Positions 53,980 to 62,144 of a DNA stretch of 64,000 nt are shown here, one piece after another (position 1 is the first letter of the stretch; every line of letters begins with the position of its first letter). The stretch comes from Spirochaetales bacterium (lineage in GTDB: Bacteria; Spirochaetota; Spirochaetia; SZUA-6), in the NCBI GenBank assembly GCA_027021365.1, contig JALUUM010000009.1, forward strand, positions 1 through 64,000, written 5' to 3'. The translations under genes and the position numbers were made by a program. The notes under the pieces were generated by a model. It saw nothing but the letters and a program-made list of their open reading frames with translations, did not search any database and was not told where the DNA came from.

Positions 53980-54956
53980 TTCACCCTCCTCTGCCCGAAT
54001 TTCCTTATATTCACCAGCATGACAGGAATTATGGCAAGAAGAAGTATTACCGCTATGGCACTTGCCCTTCCGAAGTTGTGAAAGTTGAACATCTCCTTGT
54101 ACATCCTGTTGGCTATTACCTCCGTTCCAAGGGTTCCGTTTGTCATGACATACACAATATCGAAGACCTTTAGGACGTTGATCACCATGGTAGTTGCAAC
54201 CACGACTATCGTGGAACTCATCGTAGGAATTATTATCCTCCAGAATATCGTCCATTCGTTGGCACCGTCTATCCTTGCTGCTTCAAGGAGGGAATCCGGG
54301 ATTCCCTTCAGAGCTGCGGAAAGTATCACCATACAGAAGCCCGTCCATATCCATATGTATACGACCATCAGGGCAAAGTTGTTGATGGGAGGATTGAAGA
54401 GCCAGGCTTTGGGCTCGAATGACGGATTTACAGTGGTGAGAATGGCATTCACGGTACCTATCTGTGGGGTTCCCCTGGGCCTAAACTCATACATAAACTT
54501 CCATATTACCCCTGCTGCAACTGCAGAAATTGCCATCGGAAGAAAGATGAACGCCTTTGCAACGGATTCGTAGCGTATCCTGTCTGTTAACACTGCTATG
54601 AGAAGGCCAAGTGTTACTGTAACGAGTGTGACGAATACGAGCCACAGAAGGTTGTTCCTGAGTGCTGTGAGCATCGTTTTGTCTGTGAATATGAACAGGT
54701 AATTCTTGAGCCCAACGAAGGAGGTGGAATTTGCATTCTTGAAGCTCAGTATGAAGGTATTGACAACTGGGTAGATGAGGAAGACAAAGAGGAGAAACAG
54801 TGCCGGAAGTATCCACAACCAGGGCCTTATTTTTCCCTGTTTCTTCTCTCCCCTCACCTTTGAAACGAGAAACTCGGAAAACATGGTATAAGCGACAAGC
54901 ATGGCAGGCACGCCAACAATGGCAAGAACAGCCATTAATAATACCTTTACATCCAT
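53976..54956 (-). CDS. Sugar ABC transporter permease (MalF-like)
   Basis: 326-aa permease; an extra N-terminal helix (VKVLLMAVLAIVGVPAMLVA) precedes the six core helices, and the EAA loop is LLEAARIDGANEWTIFWRII. AAGGAGG lies five bases before the ATG. It is separated from the binding-protein gene by 203 bp that include tandem repeats. Confidence 0.92.
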   Translation of the reverse strand: MDVKVLLMAVLAIVGVPAMLVAYTMFSEFLVSKVRGEKKQGKIRPWLWILPALFLLFVFLIYPVVNTFILSFKNANSTSFVGLKNYLFIFTDKTMLTALRNNLLWLVFVTLVTVTLGLLIAVLTDRIRYESVAKAFIFLPMAISAVAAGVIWKFMYEFRPRGTPQIGTVNAILTTVNPSFEPKAWLFNPPINNFALMVVYIWIWTGFCMVILSAALKGIPDSLLEAARIDGANEWTIFWRIIIPTMSSTIVVVATTMVINVLKVFDIVYVMTNGTLGTEVIANRMYKEMFNFHNFGRASAIAVILLLAIIPVMLVNIRKFGQRRVK

Positions 54957-55066
54957 TCTTCCTCCTTTGGATTCCCTTTTGGACTTCCTTTTTAATCAAG
55001 ATAGATTTGAAAGGCCGGGAAGGCCGAAACTTTGACAGCCTCCCCGCCTGATTTTAACAAATCTCC

Positions 55067-55134
55067 AGGTGCAATCACCTGTTGCTTCCTCTAAGGTGTA
55101 ACATCGAGGTGCAATCACCTGTTGCTTCCTCTAA
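55067..55134. repeat. Two 28-bp tandem repeats, each with a small hairpin
   Basis: The same 28-base unit occurs at 55067-55094 and 55107-55134 (40-bp period). Each begins with AGGTG-CAAT-CACCT, a five-bp stem and four-base loop. It is between the binding-protein stop (55160) and the permease start (54956), in the direction of transcription. A role in mRNA stability or lowered permease expression is inferred. Confidence 0.7.
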
Positions 55135-55159
55135 TGCAACACATAACGCAACACGACTC

Positions 55160-56455
55160 TCAGTATGCCTCTTTTCTCACCTTTTCCAGATCTGCCAGTA
55201 TGCTGTCGAGCTTGTCAGGATTCTGCACGTACTTCATAACTGCGGCCCAGAATGCCTGGTTCATCGATGAAGGCATCATGTCGGATGCATCGAACACGAC
55301 AATCTCGGAACCCGAGAGAATCTTTCCGGCATTCTTAAGAAGCTCATCCGGATAGTCAGAAATCGGGACACTTCTGTTGGGAGAGAGACCCGCCTTTGCC
55401 TTCACCCAGTAACTCTGAGCTTCTGCACTTGTCAGGTACTTCATGAGGGCACGTGCCTGCGGCGTGTCGTTGAACATGCCGAAGAGGTCACCCGCCGCTT
55501 CAACGGCCTTGCTGTACTTCGGATTTATGGCAGGAAAGCCGAAGAAATTGAAATCTTCAACAGGCTTGAGGTTCGGAAACTGTTTCATTATGAATCCCTG
55601 AATAAAGGTTGCCTGATGATGAAAGTATGCCTGTGGCGGATTGCTGAAGAGGGGTGCAAATGCCTGGCCGAAGTTGGTGGAAAGTACATACTGCCTTCCT
55701 CCGTAGACCATCTTGTCGTTGGCAACGATTTCTCCCCACATCTGCCACGCTTTCTTAACCTCCGGGGATGTCCAGGCAAGTTTACCCTTGTACCATTCCA
55801 TGTATTTTTCGGGTCCCGCTGTTCTGAGCATGATATCTTCCAGCCAATCCGTTCCGGCCCAGCCGCTTGCAGCCCCGCTTTCGAGACCAATTGCCCATGG
55901 TGTCTTACCCTGTGAGACGAGCTTTTTGGATATTGCCATCATCTCGTCCCATGTCTTCGGTATACTTATACCTTCCGCTTTCAGAGCCTTGGGATTGTAC
56001 CAGATGGGGCCTTTAATGGCAGCCTTGATAAAAATTCCCACCAGTTTTCCGTTCACTGTACCGAGGTCTATCCAACTCTGGGCATAATCCTTTTTCATCT
56101 GCTCCATATCGAGAAAAGTGGAAAGATCGACCAGCTTACCCTCCTTGGCAAATTGTGCCATTTGTCCCGGACCGGGAAGACCCGCAATATCCGGAGGATT
56201 ACCAGCCTTGACCCTTGTAGTAAGAACCGCTTCTATATCACGTGTTCCCTCGTGCTCTACCTTAATCCCCGTTCTTTCCTCGAAGGGTTTTACCATGTTC
56301 TTGAAAATCTCGAGCTCATTGCCACCCCATACGGTGAGGACACTTACCGTTCCTCCTATCTTACCCTCTTCCTTCTTTGCTTCCTGCTTTCCCCCCGCAA
56401 AAACGGCGGATGCAAGGAAGATAATAGCGGTAAGCAGGATGATCAGTTTTTTCAT
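55160..56455 (-). CDS. Sugar ABC transporter substrate-binding protein
   Basis: 431-aa MalE-type periplasmic binding protein: signal peptide MKKLIILLTAIIFLASAVFA-GG, then GTVSVLTVWGGNELEIFKNM and VKAGNPPDIAGLPGPGQMAQ. AAGGAGG precedes the ATG. First gene of the importer-LacI-TreT operon; likely binds an oligosaccharide or trehalose-like sugar, not determinable from sequence. Confidence 0.93.
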   Translation of the reverse strand: MKKLIILLTAIIFLASAVFAGGKQEAKKEEGKIGGTVSVLTVWGGNELEIFKNMVKPFEERTGIKVEHEGTRDIEAVLTTRVKAGNPPDIAGLPGPGQMAQFAKEGKLVDLSTFLDMEQMKKDYAQSWIDLGTVNGKLVGIFIKAAIKGPIWYNPKALKAEGISIPKTWDEMMAISKKLVSQGKTPWAIGLESGAASGWAGTDWLEDIMLRTAGPEKYMEWYKGKLAWTSPEVKKAWQMWGEIVANDKMVYGGRQYVLSTNFGQAFAPLFSNPPQAYFHHQATFIQGFIMKQFPNLKPVEDFNFFGFPAINPKYSKAVEAAGDLFGMFNDTPQARALMKYLTSAEAQSYWVKAKAGLSPNRSVPISDYPDELLKNAGKILSGSEIVVFDASDMMPSSMNQAFWAAVMKYVQNPDKLDSILADLEKVRKEAY

Positions 56456-56482
56456 AGATACCTCCTTGTGTATTAGTTTACA

Positions 56483-56498
56483 CGCATTTATTAATGCG
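56483..56498. promoter_or_regulatory. Palindromic operator, probable LacI-family site
   Basis: CGCATT-TATT-AATGCG, extended on both sides to TTAG...CTAA with slight imperfections. It lies directly downstream of the -10 box of the binding-protein promoter, where a repressor would block start of transcription. Confidence 0.55.
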
Positions 56499-56508
56499 CT
56501 TTACTAAC

Positions 56509-56537
56509 ACTATATCAGAGTATCAATATCTTTGCAA
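56509..56537 (-). promoter_or_regulatory. Promoter of the sugar importer operon
   Basis: Minus strand TTGCAA (56532-56537), 17-bp spacer, TATAGT (56509-56514), ahead of the palindrome at 56483-56498. Confidence 0.5.
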
Positions 56538-56776
56538 GGGAAAAATAAAAATAAATTGAATATTTTTAAGTTCGAATTCAAGTATAATTTTTTATCGCCT
56601 GTTTAATCATCTCAGTTAAATTATTTATGGTCCTGACAAAGGTGAAAAAACTAAAATATAAAGCACAATTATCCTAAAAAATGTAACAACTCTACAAGAA
56701 ATAACAGAACAGGCCGATTATTATGATATTATTGTTATCAGGAACAGTAACGTAACAATTCCAAAGGAGAGTATCT
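56538..56776. other. Upstream region between the divergent importer and corrinoid genes
   Basis: The 320 bp between the binding-protein and corrinoid genes hold the importer's promoter-operator at the left end. The remaining, AT-rich part contains no ORF or recognised riboswitch; no cobalamin-box-like sequence was seen ahead of the corrinoid gene. Confidence 0.4.
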
Positions 56777-57430
56777 ATGGCTGATTACAGCGAACAATTT
56801 CAACAACTTTCACTGGCAATCCAGAAGGGAAGTGCGCCAGAGGCAAAGGAACTTACTGAGAAACTCTTGAAAGAAGGAGTAACACCGGAGGACATACTCA
56901 ACAAGGGACTTCTCGATGGCATGAATATCGTTGGTATCAGATTCAAGAATAACGAAATATACATCCCCGAGGTACTTATTGCCGCCAGGGCAATGAGTAC
57001 CGCAATGGATGTTCTACGTCCCCTCCTGACCAAAACGGGAGTAAAGCCGGTTGGCAAGATTATCCTTGGTACTGTAAAGGGTGACCTGCACGACATAGGT
57101 AAAAACCTGGTAAGAATGATGTCCCAGGGGGCAGGGATAGAGGTGATAGACCTGGGAACCGATTGCGGTCCCGAGAAATTCCTGGAAGCCTACAGGGAAC
57201 ATCAGGACGTCAAACTGATAGGGATGTCTGCCCTGCTTACAACCACCATGACAAACATGAAAACAGTCATAGATAAATTCGCCGAGGAAGGTCTTAAGGA
57301 TAAAATAAAATTCATGGTCGGAGGTGCTCCCGTTACCGAGCAATTCGCAAAAGAGATAGGCGCCGACGGCTATGCACCCGATGCGGCGAGTGCCGCCGAG
57401 AAATTCAAAGAGCTTATCTTACAGTCCTGA
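56777..57430 (+). CDS. Methyltransferase cognate corrinoid protein (MtbC/MtmC-like)
   Basis: 217-aa cobalamin-binding protein with the helical cap (residues 1-90) and a Rossmann B12 domain carrying the signature DLHDIGKN (His105 as lower axial ligand) and later GMSALLTTTMTNMKTVID and GGAPVTEQFAKEIGADGY. Such proteins shuttle methyl groups between a substrate methyltransferase and an acceptor methyltransferase, often from methylamines or methoxylated compounds. No MtaB/MtbB/MtaA-like partner is within the window. AAAGGAGAG precedes the ATG. Divergent from the sugar importer and convergent with xdhA. Confidence 0.88.
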   Translation: MADYSEQFQQLSLAIQKGSAPEAKELTEKLLKEGVTPEDILNKGLLDGMNIVGIRFKNNEIYIPEVLIAARAMSTAMDVLRPLLTKTGVKPVGKIILGTVKGDLHDIGKNLVRMMSQGAGIEVIDLGTDCGPEKFLEAYREHQDVKLIGMSALLTTTMTNMKTVIDKFAEEGLKDKIKFMVGGAPVTEQFAKEIGADGYAPDAASAAEKFKELILQS

Positions 57431-57490
57431 GAGAATAGACTTGAGAGAACGGTCCTGATATAAGCTGCATTGCCCTTTAAGAACTATCCC

Positions 57491-59728
57491 TTAAGCACTT
57501 TCCGGCTCTTCCCCTTTATTGAACTTCAGGTTAAGAAGCTTCTCCGGCGTGATGGGAATTGAATCCATGGGAACGCCAAGGGCATCGGAAACGGCCGCCG
57601 CATAGGCCGGCGCTATACCGACAAAGGGAAGTTCTCCCGCTCCCTTTGCCCCGTAGGGACCGTACGGAGAAGGATTCATAACGAAATCGACCTCTATATC
57701 GGGAAGATCCATGGATGTAGGAATGATGTAATCTGTCAGGCTGTCCTGCACAAGCCTTCCTTCCCTTTCCTCCATCACCTCCAGACTTGCCCAGCCAATG
57801 CCCTGGGCTATTCCGCCCTGCATCTGACCGCGGGCAATGGCCTCATCCAGGGGGACACCTATGTCGTAGACCCCCCAGATCCCCTCCACGGTAACCTCCC
57901 GGGTTACAGGGTCCACACTAACATCCACTACATTGACACCCCAAGAATAATCCGGGTAAGCATCACCGATAAATTTCTCATCGTCCCATGATATCTCCGG
58001 CGGCTGCCTGTACTGTTTGAAAACCTCGATAGGTTCTTCAGGTTGCTTCAAAGGTTCCCCGGGAGCACTTTCCGCACTACCCACAACTCTATCCTCGAGC
58101 ACACTCTTGAACTCCAGGGAAGCCTCCCTCACCAGCCCGCCAACTATCATCGCCGTTCTCGAGGCAACGGTGGGGCCGGAATCGGGAACCCTGTCGGTAT
58201 CCGGGTTGTCATACACTACCGAGGATATTGGAATATCCAGCGTATCGGAAACTATCTTTCTAAGGGTAGTCTGGGCGCCCTGCCCCATTTCCACATTTGC
58301 CACGAGCAGTGCAACCTTGCCATCGGGCAGTTCCCTAAGTCCCACCCTGGCCTTTATCTTGTCTCTCTCCCCGCTTCCCGTGAAACCGCAGCCATGAATA
58401 AAGACGGAGATTCCCCTTCCGTGAAAGGGCCTTCTATTACTTCTATTACTTCTATTACTTCGCTTCTCCTCGTAGGAGGACATTCTCTTTGCAAGCTCGA
58501 GCATCTCATCGAGCTTCACATCGCTTCGGATTACTCCTCCCGTTACCGTACTGTCACCCTTCCCAAGAAAATGAGCAGCCTTGAAATCGGCAGGGTCCAA
58601 CCCGAGCTCCCTCGCTATTCTGTCCATCTGCATCTCTATGGCAAATATCCCCTGCGGCCCTCCGAATCCCCTGAATGCACCTCGTGGGACGTTGTTGGTC
58701 CTTACCGCCCTTCCCCTTACCCTCACATTGGGAATATCATAGGCACCCGTTGCAACGAATATCGAACGCTGCAACACGACAGATGAAAGACCCTCGTAGG
58801 CTCCTCCGTCGAGAACAATATCCACATCCATCCCTACGACCCTGTTGTTCTCATCCAGAATGCTTTTCACATGAGCAAGCGAGGGATGGCGTTTCGTGGT
58901 GAGCCTTATATCTTCTCTCCTGTCCAGCACTATCTTCACGGGCTTTCCCGATTTTATCGCTGCAAATGCCACGTAGCCTGCAAGCAGAGACGGGTAGTCC
59001 TCCTTGCCGCCGAAACCTCCTCCGGTAGTTGTCTGAACAATCTGCACCCTGTCTTCCGGCAATCCAAGTGCCTGGACGAGCGCTCCCTTCACATAGTAGG
59101 GACACTGCATCGAGCCGAATATGGTTACCTTTCCGTCCCTGTAGGTGGCAACCATTCCCTGGGGTTCAAGGTATGCATGCTCCTGGAGCCCCGTGGAGTA
59201 GGTTCCCTCGATCACCCTGTACTTTCCGGGTTCCCTCCCGAAAGCCTTCTCTACAGATTCGTAGTCTCCCTTTCTGATGGTATAATCGGCAAAGAGCCAG
59301 CCATCGGATTCCCCGGAGGCTTCAAGGGCATCCTCTATCGTATAAACAGGGGGAAGCTCTTGATACTCCACATGAATCTTCGAAAGTATTTCTTCAATCT
59401 TCTCCGGCTCCGGCCCCGCAACGACAAAAATCGGTTCGCCGTAGTAATTCACCTCATCCTCTGCGAGAAAGGGCCAGTCGTCGTTTATCATCTTCACCCG
59501 GTTCTTTCCGGGCACATCCTTCCAGCTCACTATCACGTAACCCTCGGGAAGCTCGGGCAGCCTTACGGACTTTATCCTTGCCCTGGAAACATCGGAGGTG
59601 TAGAGCCTGGCATGAATCAATCCATCGAAATCCATGTCATCGATGTATCTCTCAGATCCTGATATTTTCCGCCGCGCATCCACCCTCTCTACGGGAGTGC
59701 TTATATTTTTCTCTTGCTCCTTCTCCAT
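57491..59728 (-). CDS. xdhA: Xanthine dehydrogenase molybdenum-binding subunit
   Basis: 745-aa Mo-pterin subunit. It has TTTGGGFGGKEDYPSLLAGY, GAFRGFGGPQGIFAIEMQMD and the catalytic Glu in GAKGAGELPFVG near the C-terminus. A microsatellite (9-base unit, three perfect copies at 58432-58458) inserts RSNRSNRSNRR near residue 425, a variation between domains. AAGGAG precedes the ATG. It oxidises hypoxanthine/xanthine-type purines, but needs the FeS and FAD subunits encoded at 34-36 kb. Followed in the same operon direction by no further gene; the corrinoid gene converges on it. Confidence 0.93.
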   Translation of the reverse strand: MEKEQEKNISTPVERVDARRKISGSERYIDDMDFDGLIHARLYTSDVSRARIKSVRLPELPEGYVIVSWKDVPGKNRVKMINDDWPFLAEDEVNYYGEPIFVVAGPEPEKIEEILSKIHVEYQELPPVYTIEDALEASGESDGWLFADYTIRKGDYESVEKAFGREPGKYRVIEGTYSTGLQEHAYLEPQGMVATYRDGKVTIFGSMQCPYYVKGALVQALGLPEDRVQIVQTTTGGGFGGKEDYPSLLAGYVAFAAIKSGKPVKIVLDRREDIRLTTKRHPSLAHVKSILDENNRVVGMDVDIVLDGGAYEGLSSVVLQRSIFVATGAYDIPNVRVRGRAVRTNNVPRGAFRGFGGPQGIFAIEMQMDRIARELGLDPADFKAAHFLGKGDSTVTGGVIRSDVKLDEMLELAKRMSSYEEKRSNRSNRSNRRPFHGRGISVFIHGCGFTGSGERDKIKARVGLRELPDGKVALLVANVEMGQGAQTTLRKIVSDTLDIPISSVVYDNPDTDRVPDSGPTVASRTAMIVGGLVREASLEFKSVLEDRVVGSAESAPGEPLKQPEEPIEVFKQYRQPPEISWDDEKFIGDAYPDYSWGVNVVDVSVDPVTREVTVEGIWGVYDIGVPLDEAIARGQMQGGIAQGIGWASLEVMEEREGRLVQDSLTDYIIPTSMDLPDIEVDFVMNPSPYGPYGAKGAGELPFVGIAPAYAAAVSDALGVPMDSIPITPEKLLNLKFNKGEEPESA
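58432..58458. repeat. 9-bp tandem repeat inside xdhA
   Basis: Three perfect copies of TTCTATTAC. In-frame, encoding repeated Ser-Asn-Arg in the protein, so length changes would keep the reading frame. Confidence 0.8.
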
Positions 59729-59739
59729 GCGTTACTCCT

Positions 59740-60924
59740 TTAAGGTAGTTTCACCCCTTTCATCGCGGCCTCTATATCCTTGAGGCCGCTACCGGTTATC
59801 AGAAGGACAACTTTGCTGTCCCTGGGAAGAGACCGGCTTGCCTTAAGAAAACCGGCATACGCCGCAGAGGATGCAGGTTCTGCAAAAAGGCCCGCATTCG
59901 ATGCCAGTTCGTGCTGTGCGGCAAGTATCTCATCGTCGCTCACAGTGATGCACCTTCCGCCGAACTCCTTTAAGGAACGAAGGGCATAGTAGCCTCCCCT
60001 CGGCACATCGACTGCAATGGAATCTGCAATGGTCTTCGAAGGAAGAGGCTTTCCGAAACTTCCCGTGGAAAGCGCCCTGCATATTGCAGAACTCCCCTCC
60101 GCCTGAACGGAATATACCGTTGGCATTTTATCGATAATTCCCAGGGAGAGCAGGTCCTTGAAGCCCTTGAAAACTCCGCTAAGTATAACACCGTCTCCGG
60201 TAGGAACGAACATATATTCCGGGACATCTCCAAGCTGTGCATACAATTCCAGGGAAACAGTTTTCTTTCCCTCGATGGTCATGGGATTGTAGGCAGTATT
60301 CCTGTTAAGTCCACCATGTTTCTTCGTGTAATCTATCGACATGTCGAAGGCTATATCGTAGCTTCCATCAACAAGGTTCACCTCTGCCCCGTACTGCAGG
60401 GCCTGAACCATCTTTGCCTTCGGGGCTGTTGCTGGAATGAATATCCTTACTTTAAGGCCCGAGGCAGCCCCGACCCCTGCCATGGAGGATGCTGCGTTTC
60501 CCGTTGAAGCTACCGTTACCTCGCCTATCCCATGCTTGCGGGCAAAGGCGGCAACGAGGTAGGAGGCCCTGTCCTTGAATGAACCGGTAGGGTTCAAGGT
60601 ATCGTCCTTTAGAAAGAGCTTTTCGAAGTCGGTCTTCCTGCGAAGAAGCTCCGGCTGCCAGAGAGGTGTATTGCCCACAGGTATCGAGGGAAAGTATTCT
60701 TTCTCCACAGGCAGGAACTGGAAAACAAAGTCTTCTATGCTGCCGGTTGTATTTCTGCCCGTTATACTGCCATCGGCTTTGCCCTCTGCCACCACTTCCA
60801 ATACGCCTTTAAGCGGTTCATCCGGTTTTCTCGTTTTTTCACAATCCGGGCAGAGCATGATTCCGGGCTCAATCTGATACTCCCTGCCGCAGTCTATGCA
60901 TCTGTAGTGAAAATTCAGGCTCAA
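59740..60924 (-). CDS. Threonine-synthase-like PLP enzyme
   Basis: 394-aa fold-type II PLP enzyme with an N-terminal zinc ribbon (CIDCGREYQIEPGIMLCPDC). PLP-lysine in NPTGSFKDRASYL, phosphate/loop motif ASTGNAASSMAGVGA, and the C-terminal ITGSGLKD match threonine synthases. Within this purine-linked operon, related enzymes (for example diaminopropionate ammonia-lyase YgeX) sit in the same place, so a beta-elimination role rather than threonine synthesis is possible. TTG start at 60924 with GGAGGGG seven bases upstream. Confidence 0.8.
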   Translation of the reverse strand: MSLNFHYRCIDCGREYQIEPGIMLCPDCEKTRKPDEPLKGVLEVVAEGKADGSITGRNTTGSIEDFVFQFLPVEKEYFPSIPVGNTPLWQPELLRRKTDFEKLFLKDDTLNPTGSFKDRASYLVAAFARKHGIGEVTVASTGNAASSMAGVGAASGLKVRIFIPATAPKAKMVQALQYGAEVNLVDGSYDIAFDMSIDYTKKHGGLNRNTAYNPMTIEGKKTVSLELYAQLGDVPEYMFVPTGDGVILSGVFKGFKDLLSLGIIDKMPTVYSVQAEGSSAICRALSTGSFGKPLPSKTIADSIAVDVPRGGYYALRSLKEFGGRCITVSDDEILAAQHELASNAGLFAEPASSAAYAGFLKASRSLPRDSKVVLLITGSGLKDIEAAMKGVKLP

Positions 60925-60947
60925 TTTTTCCCCTCCTATTTGTCTGA

Positions 60948-62144
60948 CTATCTATCTGACTCCAGGGCATAGGGAAGCATTGCATAGAACTTTGCCGCTA
61001 TTACAAGGTCTTCTACCCTTGTAACCTCGTTGGGTGCATGAGCCTGCACCTCGTCTCCCGGCCCAAAGCCAATGGTCGGCACCTTGTGCCTTCCGCTTAC
61101 CGCCACCCCGTTGGTAGAAAATGTCCACTTGTCTATAAGCGGAGTCTTGCCAAACAGCCTTTTATAGGCCTCGACACCACCCTGAACAAGGGGATGATCT
61201 TCATTAAGCTTCCACGTTGGAAAGTACAGTTCCTGCCCGTACTTCGTTCCCTTCCAGCTTACCTTGTCATAGTAAGGAACCTCAACAGAGTCGTAGTCCT
61301 TTACTACCGACTTAACCTCTTCCACGGCACTCTCCATTGTCTCACCCCAGGTAAGCCTCCTGTCCAGGTAGAGCATTCCAATGTCAGGAACGGCACACTG
61401 TGACGGCCCCTTTGCATTCATAATTGTAACTGCTACCGTTCCCTTTCCCAAAAAGTTGTCCTCATCCGGTTCAAGCTCTCCGTTCAACTTCTCTATTGCC
61501 AGGGCGCCCCTTGCAGCCATGTATGCAGCATTCCTTCCCCTCTCCGGTGCAGAGCCGTGACAGGAAAGCCCCTTGAAATTCACCTTAATCTCCATCCTGC
61601 CGCGGTGTCCCCTGTAGAGGTTACAGCTCGTCGGTTCTGTACTCACGAAGTAGTCCGGTTTGAAATGTTCCTCCTCTATAAGGTACTTCCAGCACATCCC
61701 GTCACAGTCCTCTTCCATTACAGTGAATGTGAAGTAAACGGAGTACTGCCCGTTGTAGGAGAGTTCCTTGAGTATCCTTCCCGCCGTTACCATGGAACCA
61801 GCCCCGCCCTTCTGGTCGGAGGCGCCCCTCCCGTGCACAAGGCCGTCCTTTACAAGCCCGGAAAAGGGATCAAGCTTCCACTGAGACCTGTCACCGACAT
61901 CAACCGTATCTATATGTGCATCGAAGACGAGCTTCTTCGGCCCGCTACCTACACGTCCTATAAGGTTTCCAAGCCCGTCTATCCTTACCTCGTCGAAACC
62001 TGCTTCCCTGCACTGCCTCTCCAGCTCCCTTATAACATCGCCCTCCTCTCCGCTAAGCGAAGGTATCTTTACTATCTTTGAAAGATTCTCCGCAGTGTAA
62101 TCCCTGTAGCCTTCAGCCTTTTTTGCAATCTCTTTCTCTATCAT
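60948..62144 (-). CDS. ygeY: YgeY-type M20 peptidase/deacetylase
   Basis: 398-aa M20-family metallohydrolase matching the YgeY subgroup that accompanies selenium-dependent molybdenum hydroxylase genes. Metal-binding motifs: VFDAHIDTVD (His and Asp), GRGASDQKGG, MEEDCDGMCW (catalytic Glu pair) and STEPTSCNL. The ATG at 62144 overlaps the ssnA stop (ATGA) and has GGAG eight bases before it; a start eight codons upstream is weaker. Substrate unknown; an N-acyl or N-carbamoyl compound is likely. Confidence 0.88.
   Translation of the reverse strand: MIEKEIAKKAEGYRDYTAENLSKIVKIPSLSGEEGDVIRELERQCREAGFDEVRIDGLGNLIGRVGSGPKKLVFDAHIDTVDVGDRSQWKLDPFSGLVKDGLVHGRGASDQKGGAGSMVTAGRILKELSYNGQYSVYFTFTVMEEDCDGMCWKYLIEEEHFKPDYFVSTEPTSCNLYRGHRGRMEIKVNFKGLSCHGSAPERGRNAAYMAARGALAIEKLNGELEPDEDNFLGKGTVAVTIMNAKGPSQCAVPDIGMLYLDRRLTWGETMESAVEEVKSVVKDYDSVEVPYYDKVSWKGTKYGQELYFPTWKLNEDHPLVQGGVEAYKRLFGKTPLIDKWTFSTNGVAVSGRHKVPTIGFGPGDEVQAHAPNEVTRVEDLVIAAKFYAMLPYALESDR

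Noticed and set aside
53980..54255. 92-residue N-terminal extension of the MalG-like permease
   Set aside because: It runs antiparallel to nothing but inside the MalF-like gene in another frame and has unnatural composition; the real start has GGAGG and matches the family.
55067..55134. CRISPR-like repeat
   Set aside because: Only two copies with a 12-bp gap and no Cas gene; it is a tandem repeat.
56538..56776. Cobalamin riboswitch ahead of the corrinoid gene
   Set aside because: No conserved B12-box or matching helix arrangement was found.
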